A stretch of 32,688 nucleotides of DNA. It comes from Fibrobacter sp. GTDB taxonomy: Bacteria > Fibrobacterota > Fibrobacteria > Fibrobacterales > Fibrobacteraceae. The stretch lies in NCBI GenBank assembly GCA_012511955.1, contig JAAZFC010000063.1, positions 1-32,688 of the forward strand, written 5' to 3'. Below the pieces are notes generated by a model that searched no databases, was not told where the DNA came from, and saw only the letters and a list, made by a program, of their open reading frames with translations. Within the stretch, counting starts at the first letter, position 1; each line of letters starts with the position of its first letter. This document shows, in pieces, positions 8,222 through 16,672 of this stretch. Position numbers and translations under genes: made by a program.

Positions 8222-8773
8222 TTACTGTTTTAACTTAATAAAGTGATTTTTGTAATATTCCATTTCAGCAATGCTTTCGCGAATATCTTCTAATGCTAAA
8301 TGCTTATCTTGCTTCATAAAGTCTGGGAGATCAGGTCGCCAACGATTGCACATTTCTTTAAAGCTGGTTACATCTACGCTACGATAGTGAAGCCATTCCG
8401 AAAGTTTTGGCATATATTTATACAAAAATCTGCGGTCTTGGGAAATAGAATTGCCACATAAGGGGCTGGTACCTTTATCAGTATAATCAATGAGAAAGCG
8501 AATGGTGGCTTCTTCGGCCAAAGCAGTATCGTAGTTAGACTTGCGACATCGAGCAATCAAACCGCTGTTGTTATGGTGACGGGTATTCCATTCATCCATG
8601 CTTGTATATATGGTTTCAGAATGCCTAATTGCAATATTGGGCCCTTCAGCCAAAATTTTAAGATTAGAATCGGTAACTATGGTGGCTATTTCCAAAAGAA
8701 CACAGTTGTCAGGCTCCAAACCTGACATTTCTAGGTCGATCCATACGAGATTTGGTGGTGTTTGTCTATTCAT
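8222..8773 (-). CDS. orn: Oligoribonuclease (3'-5' exoribonuclease for 2-5 nt RNA)
   Basis: A 183-residue DEDDh exonuclease that degrades pGpG and other short oligoribonucleotides to mononucleotides in the cytoplasm. All five catalytic positions are visible: D13 and E15 in WIDLEMSGL, D113 in GNSISQDRRFL, H158 and D163 in HLALEDIRESI. Length and the RSVDVTSFKEMCNRW segment match Orn. It is the first gene of a minus-strand cluster with the transpeptidase (5-base gap) and lgt, and diverges from fabF across 77 AT-rich bases. Confidence 0.95.
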   Translation of the reverse strand: MNRQTPPNLVWIDLEMSGLEPDNCVLLEIATIVTDSNLKILAEGPNIAIRHSETIYTSMDEWNTRHHNNSGLIARCRKSNYDTALAEEATIRFLIDYTDKGTSPLCGNSISQDRRFLYKYMPKLSEWLHYRSVDVTSFKEMCNRWRPDLPDFMKQDKHLALEDIRESIAEMEYYKNHFIKLKQ

Positions 8774-8850
8774 AGTTTACAAAAATGCTCAAATTAGTAA
8801 TATTTTCATTGTTAAAGTTAATTTTTAAAAATACTAAATAAGGATAAATA

Positions 8851-10086
8851 ATGGAAGAAATTGTTGTTACCGGTATGGGAGTTGTTTCTTCACTGGGACA
8901 TAGTCCAGAACAATTGTGGGAAAACCTTTTGGCTGGTAAGTCTGGAGTTAGCACCATAGATCGTTTTGATGTGGAAAAATACTCAGTAAAAATTGGTGGT
9001 CAAGTTCGTGATTTTGACCCAACCAAGTATTACAGCGAAAGAGATGCTAGGCGTACAGCTCGTAATATTCAATATGCTGTACACGCAGCAGAAAGTGCTT
9101 TAGAAATGGCAAAACTCGACCCAGCAGATGTGGATGTTACCCGTTGTGGAGTAAATATTGGCTCAGGTATGGGCGGTATGGAAGTATTTTATGATAATGC
9201 TGTAGTGTTAGAAAAAAGAGGTCCCCGCCGGGTATCGCCGTTCTTCGTACCCATGGCTATTTCTAACATGGCTGCTGGAGAAGTGGGAATTCGTCTTAAA
9301 TGGATGGGACCAAACTGGTCCTTGGTAAGTGCTTGTGCCACAGCTAATCATGCTTTTATCACCGCCTGCGATCAAATTCGCATGGGTAGAGCCGATGTAA
9401 TGCTTGCTGGCGGATGTGAAGAAGCGGTTTGTGACATTGGAGTGGCGGGTTTTGCAGCTATGAAAGCCCTTTCCACGCGCAACGACGATCCCGAAGCAGC
9501 AAGCCGTCCTTTTGACAAAGATCGCGATGGTTTTATCATTTCTGAAGGTGCTGGGGTATTGGTATTAGAATCGTTGAGTCATGCTAAAAAGCGCGGTGCA
9601 CCTATTTTGGCCCGTATTGCTGGTTATGGAATGAGTTGCGATGGCCATCACATGTCTGCGCCTCGCGAAGATGGTTTAGGCGTGGCAAACTCCATGAATA
9701 TGGCAGTAAAAGATGCTCGTATAAACATGTCTCAAGTGGGTTATGTTAACACTCATGGAACCTCTACGCCCCTCGGCGATGTGGCTGAAGCAGCGGCTAT
9801 AGTTAAAGCTTTTGGTGCCGATATTAGTCGTATTAAAGTTAATTCTACCAAGTCCATGACTGGTCACGCTTTAGGCGCTGCTGCTGGTTTAGAGGCTATT
9901 GCTACTATTATGAGTTTAAGGGACCAAAAAGTTCATAAGACTCTTAATTTGGACAATATTGACGAACGCATTGATCCATCCGTGGATTTATGCGCAGAAG
10001 CCTCAAATCACGCCATGGAATATGCCATGTCCAACTCCTTTGGGTTTGGTGGACATAATTCTACGGTTATTTTCGCTAAAGCGTAG
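8851..10086 (+). CDS. fabF: 3-oxoacyl-[acyl-carrier-protein] synthase II (KAS II)
   Basis: A 411-residue condensing enzyme of type II fatty-acid synthesis. It condenses malonyl-ACP with a growing acyl chain carried on the active-site Cys. The Cys-His-His triad is intact: C162 in VSACATANHAF, H302 in NTHGTSTPLGD, H339 in GHALGAAAGLEA; the C-terminal NSFGFGGHN loop is present too. AAGGA 6 bases before ATG 8851 fixes the start. No acpP or fabG is adjacent, so this copy stands alone, ending in a strong terminator. The CATANHAF variant (usually CATGAHAI) is a minor departure and does not argue against activity. Confidence 0.95.
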   Translation: MEEIVVTGMGVVSSLGHSPEQLWENLLAGKSGVSTIDRFDVEKYSVKIGGQVRDFDPTKYYSERDARRTARNIQYAVHAAESALEMAKLDPADVDVTRCGVNIGSGMGGMEVFYDNAVVLEKRGPRRVSPFFVPMAISNMAAGEVGIRLKWMGPNWSLVSACATANHAFITACDQIRMGRADVMLAGGCEEAVCDIGVAGFAAMKALSTRNDDPEAASRPFDKDRDGFIISEGAGVLVLESLSHAKKRGAPILARIAGYGMSCDGHHMSAPREDGLGVANSMNMAVKDARINMSQVGYVNTHGTSTPLGDVAEAAAIVKAFGADISRIKVNSTKSMTGHALGAAAGLEAIATIMSLRDQKVHKTLNLDNIDERIDPSVDLCAEASNHAMEYAMSNSFGFGGHNSTVIFAKA

Positions 10087-10119
10087 TTGTTTATGTTATA
10101 TTAAATAACACCGTTTTTG

Positions 10120-10170
10120 CTCTCATAACTTCAGAATTATTTTCTGAGTGTTATGAGAGTTTTTATTTTT
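10120..10170 (+). terminator. Rho-independent terminator after fabF
   Basis: Long hairpin with outer arms CTCTCATAAC (10120-10129) and GTTATGAGAG (10150-10159) and inner arms CAGAA / TTCTG, followed by T5AT5. It lies 34 bases after the fabF stop. Confidence 0.9.
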
Positions 10171-10264
10171 ATGCAGAATATTCGCTTTAATAAGATGGCC
10201 AAATTCATTTAGTACAGCTTTCTGATACAGCAGGGCTTTTCGGTGCGTTGCGTCAAAGATTAAA

Positions 10265-10293
10265 CAAAAAAAGGCTAGCCTTGCGACTAGCCT
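10265..10293 (-). terminator. Rho-independent terminator after the aldolase gene
   Basis: Read on the minus strand: AGGCTAG - 8-base loop TCGCAAGG - CTAGCCT followed by a run of seven or more T. It lies just past the aldolase stop at 10315. With the fabF terminator it insulates two convergent genes. Confidence 0.85.
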
Positions 10294-10314
10294 AAAAATT
10301 TTATCAGAAATTAA

Positions 10315-11319
10315 TTATCCAGCTTTGCCAGCGGATCCCAAAACATTTTTGGTTTTTTCCATATAGAGATTTTTCAGAGCTTCGCGAGCAGGGCCGAGGT
10401 ATTTGCGAGGATCAAATTCAGCAGGTTCTTCGGCAAATACTTTGCGTACCGCTGCAGTCATTGCAATGCGACCATCGGAGTCGATATTGATTTTACAAAC
10501 TGCAGACTTAGCAGCGCGACGCAACCATTCTTCGGGAATACCGATGGCATCTTTCATTTCGCCACCATATTGGTTAATTATTTTAATTAAATCCATGGGT
10601 ACAGAAGATGCACCGTGCAATACAATGGGGAAACCAGGCAATTATTGCTCAATTTCTTCGAGAATATCGAAACGCAAAGGAGGAGGAACTAAAACACCAT
10701 TTTCATCGAGGGTGCATTGATCTGGGGTGAATTTGTTAGCACCATGGGAAGTTCCAATGGAAATAGCCAAGGAATCTACTCCAGTATAGGCCACAAATTC
10801 CTCAACTTCTTCGGGCTTAGTGTAGTGGGTTACATCAGAAACCACATCGTCTTCTACACCAGCGAGAACACCAAGTTCACCTTCCACAGTAACACCGTGA
10901 GCGTGGGCATATTCTACCACTTGTTTGGTGAGTTCCATGTTCTTTTCAAAAGGATGGTGTGAACCATCGATCATCACTGAAGAAAAACCAGAATCCACAC
11001 AATCTTTACAAAGTTCGAAAGTGTCGCCGTGGTCTAAGTGCAAAGCAATGGGAATACCCTTGCCGTCAGTGATTTCTTTGGCGTACTCCACCGCTCCTTG
11101 GGCCATATAGCGCAACAAGGTTTGGTTGGCGTATTTGCGCGCACCGGAAGATACTTGCAAAATTACGGGAGAATTGGTTTCGGAGCAGGCTCCAATAATA
11201 GCTTGGAGTTGTTCCATATTGTTGAAGTTAAAAGCAGGAATTGCGTAGCCACCTTTGATAGCATCGGCAAACATTTGCTTTGTATTAACTAATCCTAGAT
11301 CTTTATAGCTAATCGCCAT
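10315..11319 (-). pseudogene. fba: Class II fructose-1,6-bisphosphate aldolase interrupted by an in-frame TAA
   Basis: The frame gives 225 residues, one TAA (10642-10644 on the minus strand), then 108 residues in the same frame, together 334 positions, the usual length of this class II family. The first part has the Zn-site ALHLDHGDTFELCKDC, MIDGSHHPFEKN, VEGELGVLAG and the phosphate-binding SIGTSHGANKF. The second part has FPIVLHGASSVP and KINIDSDGRIAMTAAVR, all needed for catalysis. Residues around the stop read EEIEQ*LPGFPIVL, where homologs carry an unbroken helix-strand link. The enzyme splits fructose-1,6-bisphosphate in glycolysis and is normally single-copy and important, so silent loss would be surprising. 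Start ATG at 11319 has AGAGGA upstream. The second half alone could start at TTG 10641, but no ribosome site precedes it. Confidence 0.85.
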
Positions 11320-11497
11320 GTTTTCCTCTGGGGATAGGGTGAATTTACACTCTTAAAGCTAGAAAAAGCTAACAATTTAGGCAACAAAGTCTGTGAATTA
11401 TGATGAAAGGTTGGTAATTGAAGATGAATATGGTCTAAATTTCTAAAAAATACTTGGTGAGTAATTAAATTTGTAGTTTAAGCCCATTGGAGAAGTT

Positions 11498-12280
11498 ATG
11501 AGTGCAAAAAAAGTAGTAGTTTGTCTCGATGTCAAAAACGGAAAAGTAACCAAAGGGGTGCGCTTTGAAGGTAATGTAGATGTGGGTGATCCCGCTGAAA
11601 TGGCAGAGCATTATTCCCAAAGCGGAGCCGATGAGCTAGTCTTTTATGATATTATGGCTTCTGCAGAAAACCGTTCATTAGATTTAAACTTAGTACGCAG
11701 CGTGGCTCAAGTGATAGACAAGCCTTTCACCGTGGGAGGCGGTATCCGTAACCTCGAAGATATGTCAGAAATTTTTGCCGCCGGAGCTTCTAAAGTTTCT
11801 CTTAATTCCCTAGTGGTGCAAAATCCAGAAATGATACGCCAAGGCGCTGAAATGTTTGGCTCCGAACGCATAATGCTAGGTTTAGATGCCCGTTTTGTGG
11901 GGGTGAGCGAAAAATTCCCCTCGGGCTACGAAGTGGTGATTCAAGGTGGACGCAAAGCCATGGGTTTAGATGCGGTGGCTTGGGCCCAAGAGGCTGCAGA
12001 ATTAGGCGCCGGAGAAATTTGCCTTAATTCCATAGATGCCGATGGCGTGCGCACAGGCTACGAAATAAATCTTACCGATCAAGTTTCCCAAGCAGTAAAA
12101 ATCCCAGTGATCGCTTCGGGCGGAGCAGGAACCCCAGCACATATTTGTGAAGTATTTCAAAAGACTGCAGCTCAATCAGCCCTGGTGGCCTCCATGGTAC
12201 ATTTTGGTGATTATACCGTGGAGCAAATCAAGGCAAGCATGGAAGAATGTGGCATTAAAACACTAAAAAAGGAAAAATAA
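11498..12280 (+). CDS. hisF: Imidazole glycerol phosphate synthase, cyclase subunit
   Basis: A 260-residue (beta/alpha)8 barrel that, with the glutaminase HisH, converts PRFAR to imidazole glycerol phosphate and AICAR in histidine synthesis. The catalytic aspartates are where HisF has them: D11 (VCLDVKNGKVTKG) and D130 (LGLDAR). Phosphate-binding FTVGGGIR and IASGGAGTPAH loops are present. One departure is ICLNSIDADG where most HisF have ILLTSMDRDG. No hisH, hisA or other his gene is next to it; instead it heads an operon with tldD and tldE, its TAA overlapping the tldD ATG (TAATG). GGAG before ATG 11498 fixes the start. It could be the main HisF, or an AglF/WbuZ-type relative used in amidine sugar formation; the neighbours do not favour the latter. 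Confidence 0.85.
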   Translation: MSAKKVVVCLDVKNGKVTKGVRFEGNVDVGDPAEMAEHYSQSGADELVFYDIMASAENRSLDLNLVRSVAQVIDKPFTVGGGIRNLEDMSEIFAAGASKVSLNSLVVQNPEMIRQGAEMFGSERIMLGLDARFVGVSEKFPSGYEVVIQGGRKAMGLDAVAWAQEAAELGAGEICLNSIDADGVRTGYEINLTDQVSQAVKIPVIASGGAGTPAHICEVFQKTAAQSALVASMVHFGDYTVEQIKASMEECGIKTLKKEK

Positions 12281-13656
12281 TGAATATTAATATCGCCGCC
12301 GCAGTTTTTGAGACCGGTCGTAGCTTAGGCGCAGACTTTGTGGAAATTTATATGGAAGAAACCCGTGCCTCGGCGCTAACCCTTAAAGATAAGGTCATAG
12401 AAGGTGCCAATGCCAACACCGATTTTGGCGTGGGAGTGCGCTTGTTGTACGGCACTGAGGTCTTGTACGCCTATACCAGCGATATCAGCCAAGAAAATTT
12501 GGTGGAATTGGTGCGGGGATTAGCTTTTGGTCGTCAGGGAAATCCAGCGAAATACGCCACCCTAAGCCCCATGACTTTTGCGGGAACTTTGCAAGACATT
12601 CAAGATCCCCGTGTGCTGGGACAAGGTTATAAACTAGACTTTTTGCACCGTGCCGATGGCGCTGCCCGCAAACTTTCCCCCGAAATTGTGCAAGTAAGCG
12701 CCAGTATTATAGATGCGGTTTCGCACATTGAAATCCTCAATTCCGAAGGCTTGCATATTTGCGATGAGCGCTCCCGAGTGCGTTTTAACACCACCGTAAC
12801 CGCAGGGAAGAACGGAGATAGAGTTTCCGCCAGCGAAGCTCCAGGATTTTTTGGCGGTTACGAGGTTTTGGCGGATTTGCCCGTGGAAGATTTAGCCCAA
12901 AAAGCGGGGGAAAGGGCCATGCGTGTGCTCAATGCGCCGTACATAGGAGGCGGGCAAATGCCCGTGGTAATGGGCAATGGCTTTGGGGGGGTGATTTTCC
13001 ACGAAGCCTGTGGCCATCCGCTGGAAACCGAGTCCGTGCGCCGCAAAGCCTCGCCTTTTTATGGCAAAATCGGTGAAAAAATTGCCCACAGCGCAGTTAC
13101 CGCCATCGACGATGGAACCATCACCGGAGAATGGGGTAGCATCAATGTGGATGACGAAGGCACCCCAGTTCAAAAAACCGTATTAATCGAAGATGGGGTG
13201 CTGCAAACTTTCATGTCCGACAGAGTGGGCGCCGCCGAAGTGGGCGTGCCGCTTTCCGGAAGCGCCCGGCGAGAATCCTATAAGTATGCGCCGGTTTCTC
13301 GTATGCGCAACACCTACATAGACGCTGGCTCAGACAGCTTTGACGATATGATCGCCAGCGTGGACGATGGCTTATACGCTTCTAAAATGGGTGGTGGCTC
13401 CGTGAATCCCGCCACGGGGGAATTTAACTTCGCCGTGGAAGAAGGCTACCGCATTAAAGACGGCAAATTAGCCGGCGTGGTGCGCGGTGCAACGCTCATT
13501 GGCAAAGGCGACGAAATTTTACCCCGCATTTCCATGGTGGGTCAAGATCTGACCATGGCGGCGGGAATGTGTGGAGCCTCTTCGGGTATGGTTCCTGTAA
13601 CCGTGGGGCAACCCCATATCAAAGTAGATAAGATTTTAGTAGGGGGTAGGGCATGA
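12280..13656 (+). CDS. tldD: TldD-type metalloprotease subunit
   Basis: A 458-residue protein of the TldD/TldE family, whose heterodimer degrades unfolded or modified peptides (known for microcin B17 leader removal and CcdA degradation). The zinc motif HEACGH is intact (H241, E242, H246), within FGGVIFHEACGHPLETE. The SSGMVPVTVGQPHIKV C-terminus and TLIGKGDEIL also fit TldD. It overlaps hisF by one base and tldE by four (ATGA), so translation is coupled. The sequence from here to 16559 is richer in G+C and more strongly codon-biased than the flanks. Confidence 0.95.
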   Translation: MNINIAAAVFETGRSLGADFVEIYMEETRASALTLKDKVIEGANANTDFGVGVRLLYGTEVLYAYTSDISQENLVELVRGLAFGRQGNPAKYATLSPMTFAGTLQDIQDPRVLGQGYKLDFLHRADGAARKLSPEIVQVSASIIDAVSHIEILNSEGLHICDERSRVRFNTTVTAGKNGDRVSASEAPGFFGGYEVLADLPVEDLAQKAGERAMRVLNAPYIGGGQMPVVMGNGFGGVIFHEACGHPLETESVRRKASPFYGKIGEKIAHSAVTAIDDGTITGEWGSINVDDEGTPVQKTVLIEDGVLQTFMSDRVGAAEVGVPLSGSARRESYKYAPVSRMRNTYIDAGSDSFDDMIASVDDGLYASKMGGGSVNPATGEFNFAVEEGYRIKDGKLAGVVRGATLIGKGDEILPRISMVGQDLTMAAGMCGASSGMVPVTVGQPHIKVDKILVGGRA

Positions 13657-14984
13657 ATTTATCCGAAGCTGTAGAACTATTATCCCAAGAAGCGCGCCGT
13701 GCCGGAGCAGAACAGTTTGATATCATTGGCCAAAATATGCGCAGTCAAGGCCTTTCAGTTTACAACAAAAAAGTGCAACGCACCGAACTTTCCCAATCCG
13801 TGGGTTTGGGCATTCGCCTATTTAAAAATGGTGCCCCGGGCTATGCTTCCACCGAAAAACTCGCCCCCGATGCCATAGGGCAAACCGTAAAAGATGCACT
13901 TTCCCATGCGGAATTTACCGCAAAATTAAACATCGAATTGCCTGGGAAAACTTCTTTGGTTGAGTTACCAGAACCGTGGAATGATGAAATCGAAGCTCTA
14001 ACCATGGAACAAATGGCCACCGCCGCCTTAGAAGTAGAAGCAAAAATCTTAGCGGAGGGCGCAGAAATAGAAAATATCCCCCACTTGGGCATAGGCACCG
14101 ATTCTGCCCAGGGCATTTTTGCCAATAGTGCCGGAATTTGGCACCAAAGACGAGCCAATCAGTGGGGAATGGGAGTGGGCGCTGTGGCTTTGCGCGATCA
14201 AGTGCGCAAAATGGGCGTTTTTCACCGCAGCGGTCGTAATCTAAAGCTTTTAGACACGGATCACATCGCTAAAATGGCCGTGGAACGCGCCTTAGAACTG
14301 CTTTCTCCCCAACCCATGGCCAGCGGAACTTATCCAGTATTATTTTCCCACCGTATTACCAGTAGTTTGGTGGGCTTGTTTTTATCTTCTTTTCACGCCG
14401 AAGTGGTGCAAAAAGGCCAATCTCGCTTGGCAGAAAAACTGGGGCAAAGCATCGCAGTTCCCCAATTTGTGCTTCGTAGCGAACCTCATCGCACCGATTT
14501 ATCCCGGGCCAAGGTCATGGACAGCGAAGGCATACCCACCCAGGCTTTGACCCTAATTGAAGATGGCAAATTGCAAAATTATCTCTATCATTTAGAAAGC
14601 GCCCAGCGCGACGGCACCCAAAGCACCGGTCACGGCGTGCGGGGTTTTGGCTCTAAAGTAAGCACATCATTTCACAATACCGTGGTGGCACCTGGCTCCT
14701 CAAGCGCAGATGAACTGCGAAAATCCATGACCCGGGGCTTAGAAATCGTCAAATTAGAAGGCGCCTCTGGTTGTTCAGCGGTTTCTGGGGAAATCAGCAT
14801 TGGAGTCCAGGGCTTTTTAATAGAAAATGGCCAGCGCTCCCAAGTGGTAGATGGCATTACGCTCTCCACCAATTTCTTTGATTTATTGCAGCAAATCGAA
14901 GCCATTAGCTCCACTTATCACGACAATTTTTCCGCCATCAAAGTCCCCGATTTATTGGTGGGAGGGGTTTCCGTATCCGCATGA
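13653..14984 (+). CDS. pmbA: TldE/PmbA, partner subunit of TldD
   Basis: A 443-residue protein with the same overall fold as TldD but without the HExxxH zinc motif; in the known heterodimer this subunit shapes the peptide-binding tunnel. Recognisable segments: an N-terminal GAEQFDIIGQNMRSQGLSVYN strand pattern, FKNGAPGYASTEKL, and a C-terminal SGEISIGVQGFLIENG and STNFFDLLQQIEAI typical of PmbA. The start overlaps the tldD stop (ATGA at 13653) and the stop overlaps the ABC ATPase start (ATGA at 14981). This tight packing suggests that the protease and the transporter are made together. Confidence 0.9.
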   Translation: MNLSEAVELLSQEARRAGAEQFDIIGQNMRSQGLSVYNKKVQRTELSQSVGLGIRLFKNGAPGYASTEKLAPDAIGQTVKDALSHAEFTAKLNIELPGKTSLVELPEPWNDEIEALTMEQMATAALEVEAKILAEGAEIENIPHLGIGTDSAQGIFANSAGIWHQRRANQWGMGVGAVALRDQVRKMGVFHRSGRNLKLLDTDHIAKMAVERALELLSPQPMASGTYPVLFSHRITSSLVGLFLSSFHAEVVQKGQSRLAEKLGQSIAVPQFVLRSEPHRTDLSRAKVMDSEGIPTQALTLIEDGKLQNYLYHLESAQRDGTQSTGHGVRGFGSKVSTSFHNTVVAPGSSSADELRKSMTRGLEIVKLEGASGCSAVSGEISIGVQGFLIENGQRSQVVDGITLSTNFFDLLQQIEAISSTYHDNFSAIKVPDLLVGGVSVSA

Positions 14985-15931
14985 TCGAATTTAAGAATCT
15001 TAGTTTTAGCTACGAACAAGATTCCCCTTGGTTCTTGCAATCCTTGAATCTAAATATCCCCCAAGGCTCTGTTTTTGCACTTTTAGGCCCCAATGGCGCA
15101 GGGAAAACCACCCTTTTACGCCTTTTGACCGGCCGTTTAAGCTTACAAAGTGGAAAGATTAATATCCCCGCACCCTGGCAAAGCGCATCGGGGGGCTTAG
15201 ATCCGCAAAAATACGGGATGCTTATAGAAAATCCCGGCATTTATCCTCGCCTGAGCATAGCCGAATATTTGCAGTTCTTTGCATCTTTTTATACCGTGTC
15301 CAATCCCCATAAACGCATAGCCGAACTATGCCAGCTTTTAGGCCTAAAAGACCTTCAGCAAAAACTAGGGAAATTATCTTTGGGAATGCGACAAAAATTA
15401 CAGCTGGCCCGCACCCTGCTCCACGAACCTGAATTAGTTTTACTCGATGAGCCCACCAGCAACTTGGATCCCACGGCCAGGGAGCAAATTTGGGACATAC
15501 TTTCCCAATGGAATCGCAACCGAGGTGCCACCATCTTAGTTTGCTCGCATTTATTAAACGAAATGCAAGAACATTGCACCCATTTAGGGATTATTTCAGA
15601 GGGTAAACTGCAAATTGCCGGAGAGCTAAATCAAGTTTTAGCCAGCGCCACTGCCAGCAATAAAGTGCGCATACATTTAGCTACGCCCAATATGGAAATT
15701 GATTATTTTCAGGCCCTAGAAGAACTTGCAAGCCTTTATCCTCATTTGCAAGATTTACAGTTGCAAGACCAAGTTTTAAGCTATGGAAGTTCAAATCCGC
15801 AACTGGACAATGTGGGAGTGTGTAATTATTTGCAACTGCGGCAAATTCCTTTTTGGCAGGTAGAAGTGCAGCAGCCTAGTTTAGCAGAAATTTATCATCA
15901 AAAAGTAGGGAAACATGTGGCAGATATTTAA
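14981..15931 (+). CDS. ABC transporter ATP-binding protein
   Basis: A 316-residue ATPase. Walker A GPNGAGKT (36-43), signature LSLGMRQ (132-138) in place of LSGGQ, Walker B LVLLDE (152-157) with the following PTSNLDP D-loop, and the switch His in VCSHLLNEM are all visible. About 100 C-terminal residues form the extra domain common to ABC-2-type exporters of the CcmA/NodI/DrrA kind. It overlaps its permease gene by 17 bases. Substrate unknown; sharing an operon with TldD/TldE makes a peptide substrate possible, but that is inference. Confidence 0.9.
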   Translation: MIEFKNLSFSYEQDSPWFLQSLNLNIPQGSVFALLGPNGAGKTTLLRLLTGRLSLQSGKINIPAPWQSASGGLDPQKYGMLIENPGIYPRLSIAEYLQFFASFYTVSNPHKRIAELCQLLGLKDLQQKLGKLSLGMRQKLQLARTLLHEPELVLLDEPTSNLDPTAREQIWDILSQWNRNRGATILVCSHLLNEMQEHCTHLGIISEGKLQIAGELNQVLASATASNKVRIHLATPNMEIDYFQALEELASLYPHLQDLQLQDQVLSYGSSNPQLDNVGVCNYLQLRQIPFWQVEVQQPSLAEIYHQKVGKHVADI

Positions 15932-16559
15932 GCACGAAATTCGCCTGATGCTGCGTGAACCGCGATTTTTAATGGCATTTTTGCTCCCTCCCTTGGTGCT
16001 TTTGGGCGCCCAAGCCTTTTTGTTTAGCCAAACCGCTGGGGAAGCCCCCCAGTTAGACGGCATGATGCTGCTTTTAGTGGGGGCATTAATCACCACCATG
16101 TCCGTAACCCTCACCGCAGATTCCTTTGCCGGTGAAAGAGAACGCAACACTTTGGAGCTACTTTTGGCCTTGCCCCTGAAACCCGAACACTTGTTTTGGG
16201 GCAAACTCAGCGCCATTTTGGTATTGCCCTTGGTTTTAGCTTTTGCCGCCCAAGGCATTTTGTGGACATTTTTCAGCCAAGTGGGCTGGTATTATTTAAT
16301 TACCGCATGGATTTATAGCTTGGCTCTGTGCTTGTTTATCACCGCTTTGGCTTTGTACATTTCCCTGCGCAGTGCCACCGTGCGCAGTGCAGCGCAAATC
16401 AATGTGATTTTTGTGCTCTTTTTCTTGTTTTTAACCAACTTTGGCGGTGTGTATTACTTCAATCACCCCGCCTTTCCCGCCGTGGCGCTTAGCTTTTCTT
16501 TGCTCGGCTCGTGGATTATCACTCGCGGTGCTCGCCGCCGTTTTTTGCGCTTGGGGTAG
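15915..16559 (+). CDS. ABC-2 type transporter permease
   Basis: A 214-residue membrane protein with about six hydrophobic helices. The segment DSFAGERERNTLELLLALPLK (about 73-93) is the hallmark cytoplasmic loop of ABC-2 permeases. It lies directly behind its ATPase and is the last gene of the hisF-tldD-pmbA-ABC operon. I see no convincing terminator behind it. The C-terminus is basic (RGARRRFLRLG). Confidence 0.85.
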   Translation: MWQIFKHEIRLMLREPRFLMAFLLPPLVLLGAQAFLFSQTAGEAPQLDGMMLLLVGALITTMSVTLTADSFAGERERNTLELLLALPLKPEHLFWGKLSAILVLPLVLAFAAQGILWTFFSQVGWYYLITAWIYSLALCLFITALALYISLRSATVRSAAQINVIFVLFFLFLTNFGGVYYFNHPAFPAVALSFSLLGSWIITRGARRRFLRLG

Positions 16560-16622
16560 GGTAGCTGGGTTCTCCGAGTGAACTCTTATGGTCATCGACC
16601 GCTTTTACTTAGGAGTATTGAG

Positions 16623-16667
16623 ATGAATAGTTCTCAAAACACTAATATTTATGTTATAATAAGGTGA
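16623..16667 (+). other. Possible 14-residue leader peptide ORF ahead of the HEPN-like gene
   Basis: A short frame ATG...TGA encoding MNSSQNTNIYVIIR. AGGAG lies 7 bases upstream (16611-16615), which is a good ribosome site. Its stop codon falls inside the Shine-Dalgarno (AAGGTG, 16661-16666) of the following gene, so ribosomes on the short frame would cover or deliver to that start. It may be chance in AT-rich DNA. Confidence 0.3.
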
Positions 16668-16672
16668 AGATT

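Noticed and set aside
8809-8837. Promoter TTGTTA-17-TACTAA in front of fabF
   Set aside because: The expected start (about 8844) falls within the Shine-Dalgarno AAGGA at 8840-8844, leaving no usable leader; the region is very AT-rich, so the match is probably chance.
10403-11292. Several plus-strand ORFs of 61-105 residues opposite the aldolase gene
   Set aside because: They are antisense shadows of a strongly conserved class II aldolase frame and have no own ribosome sites.
16655-16660. Perfect TATAAT just before the HEPN-like gene
   Set aside because: It has no convincing -35 partner at the right spacing, and transcription from it would start inside the ribosome-binding site at 16661-16666.
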